Below, in pieces: positions 17,690-32,181 of a stretch of DNA of 64,000 nt. Source of the stretch: Rhizobium sp. PP-CC-3A-592 (GTDB taxonomy: Bacteria > Pseudomonadota > Alphaproteobacteria > Rhizobiales > Rhizobiaceae); contig NZ_QJSR01000002.1 in assembly GCF_003217095.1 (NCBI RefSeq), positions 868,001-932,000 on the forward strand, read 5' to 3'. Made by a program: the position numbers and the translations under genes. The notes under the pieces were generated by a model that was given only the letters and a program-made list of their open reading frames with translations, did no database searches and had not been told where the DNA came from. Positions within the stretch are counted from its first letter, which is position 1; each line of letters starts with the position of its first letter.

Positions 17690-19191
17690 GCGAGGCGGTC
17701 TCCGAACAGGAACTGCATGGCCCGATCGAGCCGGATGTGCGGAACGGAAAGCTTTAGCCCGCCACCCGTCTCCTCGATATGCGGCGGGCGAAAGCGGACG
17801 AAATTGACCTCCGGCCCGTGCTGCCCGGGTTCCTCATCCGTCTGACGGAACAGGCTGTCGGGATCGCGCGGCAGGTCGCCGGGGAAGATCGCGGTCTTGC
17901 GCTCGCCGTCGAACAGCTCGCCATTGATGCGCTCGCCGGCGATGGGCGTTCCCACGATGACCGGCAGCGGGTGGCCGTCATGGTTGACGGTCGCCTCGCG
18001 GGTGGCGCGCACCGAGGCGAGCGCCATGACCTCGACGCCGGCACCGCTGCCACCGATGCGCTCCACGGCGCGCGCGACGATGCGCGCGGTGATGCGCTCC
18101 AGCCGGTCATGGCTTTCGTGGTGCAGGTGATCGGCCTTGGTGGCGGCGATCAGTACCTTGTCGATGCGGCGGGTGAGGAAGGAGGAGAGGAACGAGTTCG
18201 TACCCGGCTGGAAGCAGCCCATGACGTCCGCCAGCGCGCTTTCGAGATCGAGCAGCGCTTCGGGGCCGCGATTGATTGCCTGCAGCGCGTCTACGAGCAC
18301 GATCTGGCGGTCGAGGCGGGCGAAGTGCTCGCGGAAGAACGGCTTCACCACATGCGTCTTGTAGGCCTCGTAGCGGCGCTCCATCATCGCGTGAAGCGAG
18401 CCGGATGCGGGGCGGCCATCGGGCAGGTCCGGCAGGGGCGCGAAGGTCAGCGCCGGCGAACCCTCAAGATCGCCCGGCATCAGGAAGCGGCCGGGCGGCA
18501 GGGTGGAGAGCGAGCGTTCATCCGTGCGGCAGGCCCGGAGATAGCGGGTGAAGGCTTCGGCCAGCGCGCGGGTGCGGCCCTCGTCCGCTTCCGCCTGCGG
18601 CGGGGCGGTCTCGCAGAGCGCCAGCCATTCAGCGGAGAGCTCGCGGCGTATGCCGCTGCGGGCGCGCGCGACGGTCGCGGCGCTGAAGGTGCGATAGTCC
18701 TGCGAGAGGAGCGGCAGGTCGAGCAGCCATTCGCCGGGATAGTCGACGATGTCGATCGACAGGCGGCCGGGCGAAAACATGCGGTTCCAGCCGCTGGCGC
18801 TTTCGTAATCGAGCGTGATGCGCAGCTGCGAGATGGCGCGCGTCGAATCAGGCCAGATGCGATCGCGCACCAGCGCCGTGATATGATCTTCGTACTGGAA
18901 GCGCGGCACGGCGTCGTCGGGTTGCGGCTCCAGCCGGATTTTCGACACGCGGCCGGAGCGCACGGGTTCGAACACCGGCAGGCGCCCGCCATTCAAGAGG
19001 TTATGGACGAGGGAGGAAATGAAGACCGTCTTGCCCGCGCGCGACAGGCCGGTGACGCCGAGGCGGACCGAGGGATTGACGAGCCCGGCGGCGCGATCCG
19101 TCAGGGTATCCAAGGCGATTTTCGCATCGTCGGACATGCGGGTGAGAAAAGACACGCGGCTTGGCTTCCCTTCGTTACGATCAGGTGACAT
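17686..19191 (-). CDS. YcjX-family P-loop ATPase/GTPase
   Basis: A 501-residue protein of the YcjX (DUF463) family. Walker A is GLSRAGKT (residues 48-55), with VDYPGEWLLDLPLL as a G3-like DxxG region and LIAATKADHLH (TKAD) as a G4-like motif. YcjX proteins are stress-induced dynamin/G-like NTPases whose role is unsettled. Length is normal. It is the first gene of a pair with the YcjF-like gene. Confidence 0.92.
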   Translation of the reverse strand: MSPDRNEGKPSRVSFLTRMSDDAKIALDTLTDRAAGLVNPSVRLGVTGLSRAGKTVFISSLVHNLLNGGRLPVFEPVRSGRVSKIRLEPQPDDAVPRFQYEDHITALVRDRIWPDSTRAISQLRITLDYESASGWNRMFSPGRLSIDIVDYPGEWLLDLPLLSQDYRTFSAATVARARSGIRRELSAEWLALCETAPPQAEADEGRTRALAEAFTRYLRACRTDERSLSTLPPGRFLMPGDLEGSPALTFAPLPDLPDGRPASGSLHAMMERRYEAYKTHVVKPFFREHFARLDRQIVLVDALQAINRGPEALLDLESALADVMGCFQPGTNSFLSSFLTRRIDKVLIAATKADHLHHESHDRLERITARIVARAVERIGGSGAGVEVMALASVRATREATVNHDGHPLPVIVGTPIAGERINGELFDGERKTAIFPGDLPRDPDSLFRQTDEEPGQHGPEVNFVRFRPPHIEETGGGLKLSVPHIRLDRAMQFLFGDRLA

Positions 19192-19290
19192 CCGGGCCGG
19201 CCGGCCCGCATGCGATATAGGGAGCCGCGCGCGTGCGGGAAAGGCAGGCGCGTCGACCGTGTCATGGAAAGATCGCTCGCAGATCTGGAT

Positions 19291-19806
19291 TTACGGGGTC
19301 AGGACCTCGACAAGCCGGCCGGGAAGTTCGTCCGAGGCGGTGTCCGGCTTGCGGGCGATGGCGATGACCATGCCGGGCAGGAAGCCGGCGGGCAAAGCGC
19401 GCGTGGCCGTTGCCGAGCCGAGGCACTCCCAGGCAAGATGCTCCAGAACCGGATTGTGCCCGATGATGGTCAGCGGCGCGCCGGCGCCGGCTCTCGCTTT
19501 GATGTCACCGATGACGGCGAGATAGGCATCGAGCGCGCCGTCATAGAGCGGCTCCTCGAACGAGATCGAAGCTGACGGCGTCGTGCCGAGCAGAATGTCG
19601 GCGGTCTGGCGGCAGCGGCGCGCCGACGAGCAGGCGATATCGCCCAGCGTCCAGCCGCGCTTCTGCAGCGTTTCGGCCATACGGGCCGCATCCGCCCGGC
19701 CCATCTCATCGAGCGTCCGGTCGAAATCCCGCTCTCCAGCCCTCGGCCCGCCCGCGCGGGCGTGGCGGACGAGGAACAGGGCTGGCTGGGATAGGGCGGA
19801 AGACAT
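19291..19806 (-). CDS. SixA-like histidine phosphatase
   Basis: A 171-residue protein of the phosphoglycerate-mutase/SixA superfamily. The catalytic LVRHARAG (RH-G-like) comes within 20 residues of the start, SSARRCRQTADIL gives the second Arg, and IIGHNPVLEHL the second His. SixA removes phosphate from histidine-phosphotransfer domains or the nitrogen PTS; the substrate here is not known. Start choice is uncertain: ATGs at 19821 and 19806 both lack a strong ribosome site, and 19806 puts the RH motif at the usual position. Confidence 0.8.
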   Translation of the reverse strand: MSSALSQPALFLVRHARAGGPRAGERDFDRTLDEMGRADAARMAETLQKRGWTLGDIACSSARRCRQTADILLGTTPSASISFEEPLYDGALDAYLAVIGDIKARAGAGAPLTIIGHNPVLEHLAWECLGSATATRALPAGFLPGMVIAIARKPDTASDELPGRLVEVLTP

Positions 19807-20170
19807 GGAGGCGGAAGACATGGGGGAAGCCACCGGACGACTGAGATCAGACCTTGTCTCCCGGCTGTCGGCAAAGATCAAGCGCGGGCCGGGCTTCCGA
19901 CGCTGCGACGGAGAGGACCAACCGAAAAAGACTGCCTCTTTTTTCGGCCGGATTGCATCACGCGGACGCCCGAACCTGCGGTCGTGCAGCGGTCATCCGG
20001 TATCGGATGGCCGCTCTCCTGTCACGTTCTTGTAATTCTGGTGAAATATGAGGCCGTTAGCTTCGTTTTCGAGCAATTTGAAATATGCGTGCGCCGTGCG
20101 CAGAGACTTGAAACACAGTCTTCATAGGTCTATAGACCCGCCGCATGAGATGTTCTTCAGGAGAAACGCG
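19807..20170. other. Intergenic region before dksA
   Basis: This 364-bp gap holds two hairpins: an A/T-rich one (CCGAAAAAGA 19922-19931 with TCTTTTTTCGG 19937-19947) and a GC-rich one (GCGGTCATCC 19989-19998 with GGATGGCCGC 20005-20014). The dksA promoter is listed separately. No gene is seen. Confidence 0.6.
20108..20136 (+). promoter_or_regulatory. Probable sigma-70 promoter of dksA
   Basis: TTGAAA (20108-20113) and TATAGA (20131-20136) are spaced by 17 bp, close to the rhizobial consensus CTTGAC-N17-CTATAT. Transcription would start near 20143, leaving a leader of about 28 nt before the TTG start codon. Confidence 0.6.
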
Positions 20171-20590
20171 TTGAGTGAGAAGATCGATCTTGGTACCTTC
20201 GTTCTTTCCGAAGACGATGAATTCATGAACTCCCATCAACGGGCTTACTTTAGAGCCAAGTTGAATGCCTGGAAGAACGATATCCTCCGGGAAGCGCGCG
20301 AAACGCTCGGCCACCTTGCCGAAGAGAGCGCCAACCACCCCGATCTCGCCGACCGCGCCTCATCGGAAACCGACCGCGCCATCGAGCTTCGGGCACGCGA
20401 CCGTCAGCGCAAGCTGATCTCCAAGATCGATGCCGCCCTGCAGCGGATCGACGAGGGCACCTACGGCTATTGCGAGGAAACCGGCGAACCCATCGGCCTG
20501 CGCCGCCTCGACGCCCGCCCGATCGCGACCCTGTCGATCGAAGCACAGGAACGCCACGAGCGCCGCGAGAAGGTGTATCGCGACGAGTGA
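20171..20590 (+). CDS. dksA: DksA-type RNA polymerase-binding transcription factor
   Basis: A 139-residue DksA that binds the RNA polymerase secondary channel with ppGpp. The coiled-coil (KLNAWKNDILREARETL to the ASSETDRAIELRARDRQRK region) is intact, with the DRASSETDRA tip. The zinc-finger region YGYCEETGEPIGLRRLDARP retains a single Cys, so it is the non-canonical type known in alphaproteobacteria. The start is TTG at 20171: AGGAG (20158-20162) sits 8 bases upstream and the length matches the family. A longer frame from 20048 has no support. Confidence 0.93.
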   Translation: MSEKIDLGTFVLSEDDEFMNSHQRAYFRAKLNAWKNDILREARETLGHLAEESANHPDLADRASSETDRAIELRARDRQRKLISKIDAALQRIDEGTYGYCEETGEPIGLRRLDARPIATLSIEAQERHERREKVYRDE

Positions 20591-20631
20591 ACGTGCCGGT
20601 TCGAACATCGTGCATGTCGAATATCTTCTGA

Positions 20632-20659
20632 ATGGTCGCCTTTGGCGGCCATTTTTTTT
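20632..20659 (+). terminator. Intrinsic terminator of dksA
   Basis: ATGGTCGCC (20632-20640), a TTT loop, GGCGGCCAT (20644-20652) and then seven T residues (20653-20659). It is a strong Rho-independent terminator 42 bp after the dksA stop. Confidence 0.9.
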
Positions 20660-20712
20660 GCGCCAAGGGACCGGTCCAGGCCGGAAGGCGCCCTGTGGCG
20701 CGGCGCCATCCC

Positions 20713-21726
20713 TTACGGCTTGCGCTCGTTCCCCATCTCGCTCAGCATCCGGTTCATCTCCTCTTCCAGCGTCGGCTCGTTGCGCGGGGCCGGGCGAGGG
20801 GCTTCGATGGCGGGCGCGCGGGGCGCGGGCTCAGGGGCGAGACGGCCGAGGTCGCCGGAGATCTGGGCGTCGAGCAGACGCTCGAAATCCCGGCCTTCGT
20901 CACGCTTGCCTTCGTCACGGTTGCCGATTTCGGTACCGGGCGGCTTGGGTCTTGCAGCAGCGGCTGCCGGCTGGGCGGCGGAGGCGGCTGCAGCTGGCGC
21001 GGGGATCTGGGGGAGGACGCGCGCGCGGGCGGCTTCGAGGATGTCCTCGGGGGCTTTCCGCCCGGACGGAGCGGCGGCACCCGCGAGCGATTGCGGCGGT
21101 GATGTCTGGGCCGGTGCGGCGGTGCGGGCTGCCGGCGGCTGTCGGGGCGCGACGGCGTCGTCTCCGTAGAGCGCCTGCCCCATATTGGAGACCGGCGGCT
21201 GGGCGGGGCGTGCTGCCGGGCGGGCGTCCGGCGTTGGCTGCGGGCGCTGTTCGGGCCTCGCTTCCGTCCTGTTTTCGGGGCGACGCTCCTGCGCGATGCG
21301 GGCGGCAGGTGCGGGCAGGGAATCCGGGCGGGCGGGCGCTGTAAGATTTGCGGCAGCGGGCTGGCCGGTGATCTGTGGTGTGGCGGGCGGCGCGGCGATG
21401 GCCGCCTGTCCAGCCTCGGACGCGTCCAGTCGCGGCTTGGCGCCGACGATCCGGCTTTCGATGACGATATCGGTCGGACCGCCGATCATGATCAGGTGTT
21501 CGACATCATCCCGGCGCACGAGCACGAGCCGGCGGCGCGTGTCCACCGCCGCGGCATCCAGCACCGCGAGCCGCGGCTGACGATTCTTGCCGCCGCGGAT
21601 GAAGGGGGAGGACGCGCGATTGCGCATGAACCAGAGAACGGCCACCAGAGCCAGCAGACCCGCGGCAACGGCAACGGCCGCGATGATGAACCGACCGCCG
21701 TTATTGCCGACGACATCTTCAAACAT
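20713..21726 (-). CDS. FliO/MopB-like membrane protein
   Basis: A 337-residue protein. One membrane helix near the N-terminus (FIIAAVAVAAGLLALVAVLWF) is followed by a FliO-like domain (RLAVLDAAAVDTRRRLVLVRRDDVEHLIMIGG, given here in parts: RLAVLDAAAVD, RRLVLVRRDDVEH, LIMIGGPTDIVIE). The C-terminal 230 residues are Pro/Ala/Arg-rich and low in complexity. FliO is an accessory factor for assembling the flagellar export gate, but no flagellar gene is nearby. The ATG at 21726 is chosen because GAGGAG lies just upstream; the longer frame to 21921 is not supported. Confidence 0.75.
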   Translation of the reverse strand: MFEDVVGNNGGRFIIAAVAVAAGLLALVAVLWFMRNRASSPFIRGGKNRQPRLAVLDAAAVDTRRRLVLVRRDDVEHLIMIGGPTDIVIESRIVGAKPRLDASEAGQAAIAAPPATPQITGQPAAANLTAPARPDSLPAPAARIAQERRPENRTEARPEQRPQPTPDARPAARPAQPPVSNMGQALYGDDAVAPRQPPAARTAAPAQTSPPQSLAGAAAPSGRKAPEDILEAARARVLPQIPAPAAAASAAQPAAAAARPKPPGTEIGNRDEGKRDEGRDFERLLDAQISGDLGRLAPEPAPRAPAIEAPRPAPRNEPTLEEEMNRMLSEMGNERKP

Positions 21727-22173
21727 CTTCGCTCTCCTCGTCTTTAAGGTGCAGCGCATATGCGACGCTGCGGAATTGGGAATTGACGTCTTTTTGCCGG
21801 TGGAAACAAGCCGTGAGAACGCGTTGTCCCGGTAAATGGAGCGGTCGCCTGTCGCGTCCAGACATGGCCGTGCGGAAATCCGGGCCGATCCGCGGAATGT
21901 CGGAAACGCCTGCTGGCGCATGGGCGTCTTCGTCCGGCCGTTCCGTCGATGGCGGGAGAACGGGAAGGGGAACGAGCCTTGCCTGCCGAATGACGGGCAA
22001 GACGCTACGATACCGAGATTCCTTGTGAATTCGGCGTGAATTCACTCCCCTGACGCCCTGAGAACGCTTTGTCAGACTGGCGCCGGCTGATAAAGAGAAT
22101 CGACCAATGACGTCGCGTGCGCGGACCTTCCAGGGGCCGGGCCATTTCAAGCGGCGGGGCAATGAGGACCCTG
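21727..22173. other. Intergenic region between the FliO-like gene and cckA
   Basis: This 447-bp region is divergent-promoter space. It contains GTGAATTC at 22025-22032 and again at 22036-22043, the second extending to the perfect palindrome GTGAATTCAC (22036-22045). A GAATC (GANTC, CcrM-type) site lies near 22094-22098. No gene is supported. Confidence 0.5.
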
Positions 22174-24795
<2,622 letters not shown>

Positions 24796-24920
24796 TCCCG
24801 TGTTCGGCGCGCGCTGGTCCCTGCCGGAATGCGGCTCGGATCAGGCGGCTGCCGCGCGGCTAACGGGCGGCGTCGGCGATGACGTGACTTCGGCCAATCG
24901 CGGCCGGCAATGAATGGGAT

Positions 24921-25397
24921 ATGTCCATGCGCCTTCCCCTGCTTCTGCTCAGCACGCTCCTGATGCTTCTCGCCGCAGCGCCGTCTTTTGCGGCGACCTA
25001 CCGGACGCCCGAGGCGCTGATCAAGGCGCTCTACCGCTACGACCCCGACGAAACGGATGCCGAGGCGCCGTCACCCTATACGCCCTTCTTCTCGGACGCG
25101 CTCAATGCGCGCTTCCAGGCCGACCGCGACAGCACGCCGGAGGGCGAAGTGGGTGCGATCGACTTCGACCCGGTGATCTCCGGCAATGACGGACGCGCCC
25201 GCAAGGTGACGACCAGCACGCCGATCATCATCGACGACAGGGCCGAGCTGGAGGTGAGCTTCGAGAATGGCGGGCCGGTGACGCTCTATTACACGCTGGT
25301 GCGGGAGCATGGCGGCTGGAAGGTGGACGATATCGCCAACCAGCAGGGCGATATCCCGTGGAGCCTGTCGGGCCTGTTCGACGACGCCAGCCGGTAG
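24921..25397 (+). CDS. Secreted DUF3828-like protein
   Basis: A 158-residue exported protein with a signal peptide (MRLPLLLLSTLLMLLAAAPSFA). The mature part begins with TYRTPEALIKALYRYD, holds FDPVISGNDGRA and ends with an NTF2-like strand pattern (LYYTLVREHGGWKVDDI). A paralogue lies at 36293-36811 with the matching YDPIVSGQD segment. Function is unknown; the fold suggests a small ligand-binding or inhibitor-like role. Confidence 0.75.
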   Translation: MSMRLPLLLLSTLLMLLAAAPSFAATYRTPEALIKALYRYDPDETDAEAPSPYTPFFSDALNARFQADRDSTPEGEVGAIDFDPVISGNDGRARKVTTSTPIIIDDRAELEVSFENGGPVTLYYTLVREHGGWKVDDIANQQGDIPWSLSGLFDDASR

Positions 25398-25467
25398 GGC
25401 GGTCGACGTCGGAACGAAGCGGCGCGATGATGACGCCGCCTCGTTCCCCGGGTGTCACGTCGTGGTG

Positions 25468-26391
25468 TCACATCATCGCGACGGCGATTTCGGCGGCGAG
25501 GCGCGCATTGTTCTCGACCAGCGCGATATTGGTTTCGAGGCTGCGGCCATCGGTCAGTTCGAAGATGCTCTGCAGCAGATAGGGCGTGACCGCCTTGCCG
25601 ATGATCTTGTCGCGGTCGGCATTGTCGAGCGCGCGGGCGATGTAGATCTCCATTTCGTCGCGCGGAATTTCGTTCTCTTCCGGTACCGGGTTGGCAATCA
25701 GCATGCCGCCGTCGATGCCGAGACGGTCGCGCATGCGCTGGAAGTTGGCGATGGCGGCGGGGCTGTTCAGCATCAGCGGGCTCTTCAGCCCCGAATCGCG
25801 CGACCAGAAGGCCGGGAAGATGTCGCTGTCATAGGTGACGACCGGCACGCCGCGGGTTTCCAGCACTTCGAGGGTCTTGGGAACATCGAGGATGGCCTTT
25901 GCGCCGGCGCAGACCACGATGACGCCGGTGCGGGCGAGCTCTTCGAGGTCGGCCGAGATGTCGAAGGTCTCTTCGGCCTTGCGGTGCACCCCGCCGATGC
26001 CGCCTGTGGCGAAAACGCGGATGCCGGCGCGGGCGGCGGCGATCATGGTGGCGGCGACGGTCGTGGCACCCGTGCGGCGTTCGGCGATGGCAAAGGCGAG
26101 GTCGGCGCGCGAAACCTTCATGGCGCCGCGGGTCTGGGCCAGCGCTTCCAGCAGTTCGGCATCCAGACCGATGTGCAGCGTGCCGTCGATGACGGCGATG
26201 GTGGCGGGAACGGCGCCCTGGTCACGGATGATCGCCTCGACGCTGCGGGCCATGTCGAGATTGCCGGGGTAGGGCATGCCGTGGGTGATGATGGTCGATT
26301 CCAGCGCGACGATGGCCGAGCCGCGTGCCTTGGCGGCGGCGACTTCGGAGGAATAGGCGATCGGCAGATCGTGCGAGATGGGGCGTGTCAT
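25468..26391 (-). CDS. psuG: Pseudouridine-5'-phosphate glycosidase
   Basis: A 307-residue PsuG. It cleaves pseudouridine 5'-phosphate to uracil and ribose 5-phosphate. Characteristic segments are ALESTIITHGMPYPGNLD near the N-terminus, RRTGATTVAATM, FATGGIGGVHR and the central CAGAKAILDVPKTLE with the conserved Lys/Asp. The start at 26391 overlaps the psuK stop by 4 bp, so the two act together in pseudouridine salvage. Confidence 0.96.
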   Translation of the reverse strand: MTRPISHDLPIAYSSEVAAAKARGSAIVALESTIITHGMPYPGNLDMARSVEAIIRDQGAVPATIAVIDGTLHIGLDAELLEALAQTRGAMKVSRADLAFAIAERRTGATTVAATMIAAARAGIRVFATGGIGGVHRKAEETFDISADLEELARTGVIVVCAGAKAILDVPKTLEVLETRGVPVVTYDSDIFPAFWSRDSGLKSPLMLNSPAAIANFQRMRDRLGIDGGMLIANPVPEENEIPRDEMEIYIARALDNADRDKIIGKAVTPYLLQSIFELTDGRSLETNIALVENNARLAAEIAVAMM

Positions 26392-27368
26392 GGGGCATCC
26401 TTTTCGGCACTGCGGTGATGAGGCTGTGAAAACAGGATTTCGGCAGGCGACACAAGGTCCAATTCCTGCGCCAGCCGTTCTGGAGAAAGATCGTCTGCCA
26501 CCGCCAGCGGCGAGCGGACGGTCACGGCGGCGGCCCCCACACCCGCGCGCAGGCATTCGCCGAGAGCCGCGCCCCCCATCAGGGTGCCGAGGAAGCCGGC
26601 CGCCAGCGCATCTCCGGCGCCGGTCACGTCGCCCAAGGCTTCGATGCGAGGGGGGCGAACGGTTGCGACCGCGTCGCCCTTGAAGGCAACGGCCGCGCGG
26701 CCACCACGCGTGACCACCCCGCCGGCAATGCCCGCGCCTTGCAGGATCGCCGGCCAGCCGTCCGCCGTCGTGCTCTTTTCGCCGCCGATCGCGGCGGCCT
26801 CGGCCTCGTTGAGAAACAGGAGATCGAGATGGGGAAAGGCCGGCCTCAGCCTCTCGACCTTTGCCGGAGAAATGGCGATCGCCGCCGTCTGCGCGCCTGC
26901 GTCCTTCGCCATCCGGAGGGCGGCGGACAGCGTTTCGGCGGGCAGGTTCGCATCGACCAGCACGAGATGTGCCTCGGCAACGAGATCGCGCAGCGCGCGC
27001 TGACGGAGCCTGCGGGGCGAAAACATCGTGTAGAGATCCATGTCGGCGAGCGCGACGACGAGGTTGCCGTCCGCCTCCAGAATGGCGGTGTAGCTCGGCG
27101 TTCGCCTGTCGAGGAAGGTGAACGCGCGGTCGATGACTCCGGCGGCTTCCGCCGCACGCGCCACCGTTTCCCCCTCCGCATCGCCGCCACGCGGCGCGAC
27201 CATGCTGACCGACAAGCCCAGCCGCGCCATGCCGCGCGCCGCGTTGAAGCCGCCGCCGCCCGCCTCCTCGAACCAGCGGCCCGGATTGCTGGCGCCAAGC
27301 GTCGTAGCGCTGACGATCCGACCGCGCCGATCGATATGCGCGCCGCCGAAGACGACCACGTTCATCAT
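26388..27368 (-). CDS. psuK: PfkB-family pseudouridine kinase
   Basis: A 326-residue ribokinase-fold kinase. It carries the N-terminal GGGGFNAARGMARLG substrate motif and the PfkB signature 2, GDVTGAGDALAAGFL, with the catalytic Asp. The overlap with psuG identifies the substrate as pseudouridine, giving pseudouridine 5'-phosphate. The start is one of two adjacent ATG codons at 27368 and 27365. It is divergent from recA. Confidence 0.92.
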   Translation of the reverse strand: MMNVVVFGGAHIDRRGRIVSATTLGASNPGRWFEEAGGGGFNAARGMARLGLSVSMVAPRGGDAEGETVARAAEAAGVIDRAFTFLDRRTPSYTAILEADGNLVVALADMDLYTMFSPRRLRQRALRDLVAEAHLVLVDANLPAETLSAALRMAKDAGAQTAAIAISPAKVERLRPAFPHLDLLFLNEAEAAAIGGEKSTTADGWPAILQGAGIAGGVVTRGGRAAVAFKGDAVATVRPPRIEALGDVTGAGDALAAGFLGTLMGGAALGECLRAGVGAAAVTVRSPLAVADDLSPERLAQELDLVSPAEILFSQPHHRSAEKDAP

Positions 27369-27460
27369 GCGATGTCTCCCGGTGCGCGAACCCCGATGAA
27401 CCGATTCGCCCGACCGGCCGGAGGGGAGAACGGTTGTACGTCAATGACATGCACAGGGGA

Positions 27461-27475
27461 GAACATGAACGGAAC
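27461..27475 (+). promoter_or_regulatory. LexA-box-like GAAC-N7-GAAC
   Basis: GAAC-ATGAACG-GAAC is an exact match to the alphaproteobacterial LexA consensus GAAC-N7-GAAC, 142 bp upstream of the recA start. It lies between psuK and recA and may be an auxiliary SOS site; the second box overlaps the promoter itself. Confidence 0.5.
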
Positions 27476-27517
27476 ACAGCTCGAATTCGAATGATGAGTC
27501 AATGCGTTGAAGGCCTC

Positions 27518-27546
27518 TTGCAGGATGAGAACAAAAAGAGTACATA
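27518..27546 (+). promoter_or_regulatory. recA promoter with LexA operator
   Basis: TTGCAG (27518-27523) and TACATA (27541-27546) are separated by 17 bp. The spacer and -10 contain GAAC-AAAAAGA-GTAC (27529-27543), one mismatch from the LexA consensus. A repressor bound there would block polymerase, the expected SOS arrangement for rhizobial recA. Confidence 0.75.
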
Positions 27547-27602
27547 CAGACCAGCGGCGGGTTCATTGCCTCGACTGACCCGATAACCTAAAGGTGGATG
27601 AA

Positions 27603-28694
<1,092 letters not shown>

Positions 28695-29063
28695 GACGCG
28701 CGAAGAGAGCCTCGGTGTGCGTGACGTCGTCGTCATGCGCGCCTCTTCAGGCAGGTCCGACAGATACTGATGTCAGGCCATGCCTGTGTCGAGCGGCTGC
28801 TCCCTTTCGGGGCGGCCGTTTTGCTGTGTGATCGGTGCAGACCGTGATGGACGATCCGTGCGGGCGCGAAGGATTGCATGGGATGGAGCCTGTTGCGGGA
28901 CATGCTGCTGGACAGGCATTTCTGCGAACGATAAAAGCCTCGGGTTCGCGCAAGCCTGCTGCTCCGATGACGGAACCGGCTTGCGCGTGGACGTGAACAA
29001 TCGATACCGCCCGGGGCCGCTCGTCAGCAGCAGCCAGGGTGGCGCAGGGACGAAGGACCAGAC
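28695..29063 (+). other. recA-alaS intergenic region with structured alaS leader
   Basis: The 369-bp gap holds the recA terminator and, closer to alaS, a perfect 10-bp inverted repeat (CGCGCAAGCC 28947-28956, GGCTTGCGCG 28978-28987). An inner TCCG-ATGA-CGGA hairpin sits in its loop. It has no U-tract, so it is a leader or operator element rather than a terminator. No protein gene is seen. Confidence 0.55.
28794..28822 (+). terminator. Terminator after recA
   Basis: CGGCTGCTCC (28794-28803) pairs with GGGGCGGCCG (28809-28818) across a CTTTC loop, followed by TTTT. It includes two G-T pairs. It ends recA transcription 100 bp past the stop. Confidence 0.7.
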
Positions 29064-31742
<2,679 letters not shown>

Positions 31743-32181
31743 TTGACCTTGTTTGAGGGCGCGCTGACGGCAGCGCGCTCGCATCTGCCTGGGTCAAAGT
31801 GATAAGCGCCCCGAGGCGCTTTCATCACACAAGCTGTTCGGCCGCCGGGAGCTTTCATACGGTTTCTGGCTCATCGTTTCCGACGAGCAAAAGCGAAAAC
31901 CGCAAAAGCTTCTTCTTTAAGGGTCCGATGATGACGGACGGTCCATCCACCGCTCCGTCATTCCGGGTCAAGCCCGGAATGACGGAGGGTATAGGCGCCC
32001 GCTTCTGAAACCTCATCGCTGAAGATAGAGACAGAGTTTATGTCGGCAGCGGGCCTGTCCTCTCGCCAGACATTTGCTTTGCCCGTTGCCCAGTTTGGCA
32101 GCCGAGCAAGCGGAACGCGGATCAGAGCCGTTTGCAACCGCCCATGTTCAGAGCCTTGACCACGCCGCCTCGCTCCGGTGG
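31743..32181. other. Intergenic region after alaS with three hairpins
   Basis: The 439-bp gap between alaS and the convergent GNAT gene holds GCGCGCTG/CAGCGCGC (31759-31778), a longer imperfect stem around AAGCGCC/GGCGCTT (31804-31821) and a 15-bp palindrome (separate entry). The first two probably end alaS transcription although neither has a clean U-tract. No gene is supported. Confidence 0.55.
31953..31987. repeat. Perfect 15-bp palindrome, dispersed-repeat type
   Basis: CTCCGTCATTCCGGG (31953-31967), loop TCAAG, then CCCGGAATGACGGAG (31973-31987). The core TCATTCCGGG..CCCGGAATGA is a familiar dispersed hairpin in alpha- and other proteobacteria. It is intergenic and has no visible function. 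Confidence 0.7.

Noticed and set aside
20590-20640. GGTTCGAAC as a tRNA T-loop
   Set aside because: It occurs just after the dksA stop with no cloverleaf around it.
25468-27477. A single 669-codon minus-strand frame spanning psuG and most of psuK
   Set aside because: The psuG frame merely continues open through the overlapping psuK gene; the true PsuG start at 26391 and the separate PfkB frame are clear.
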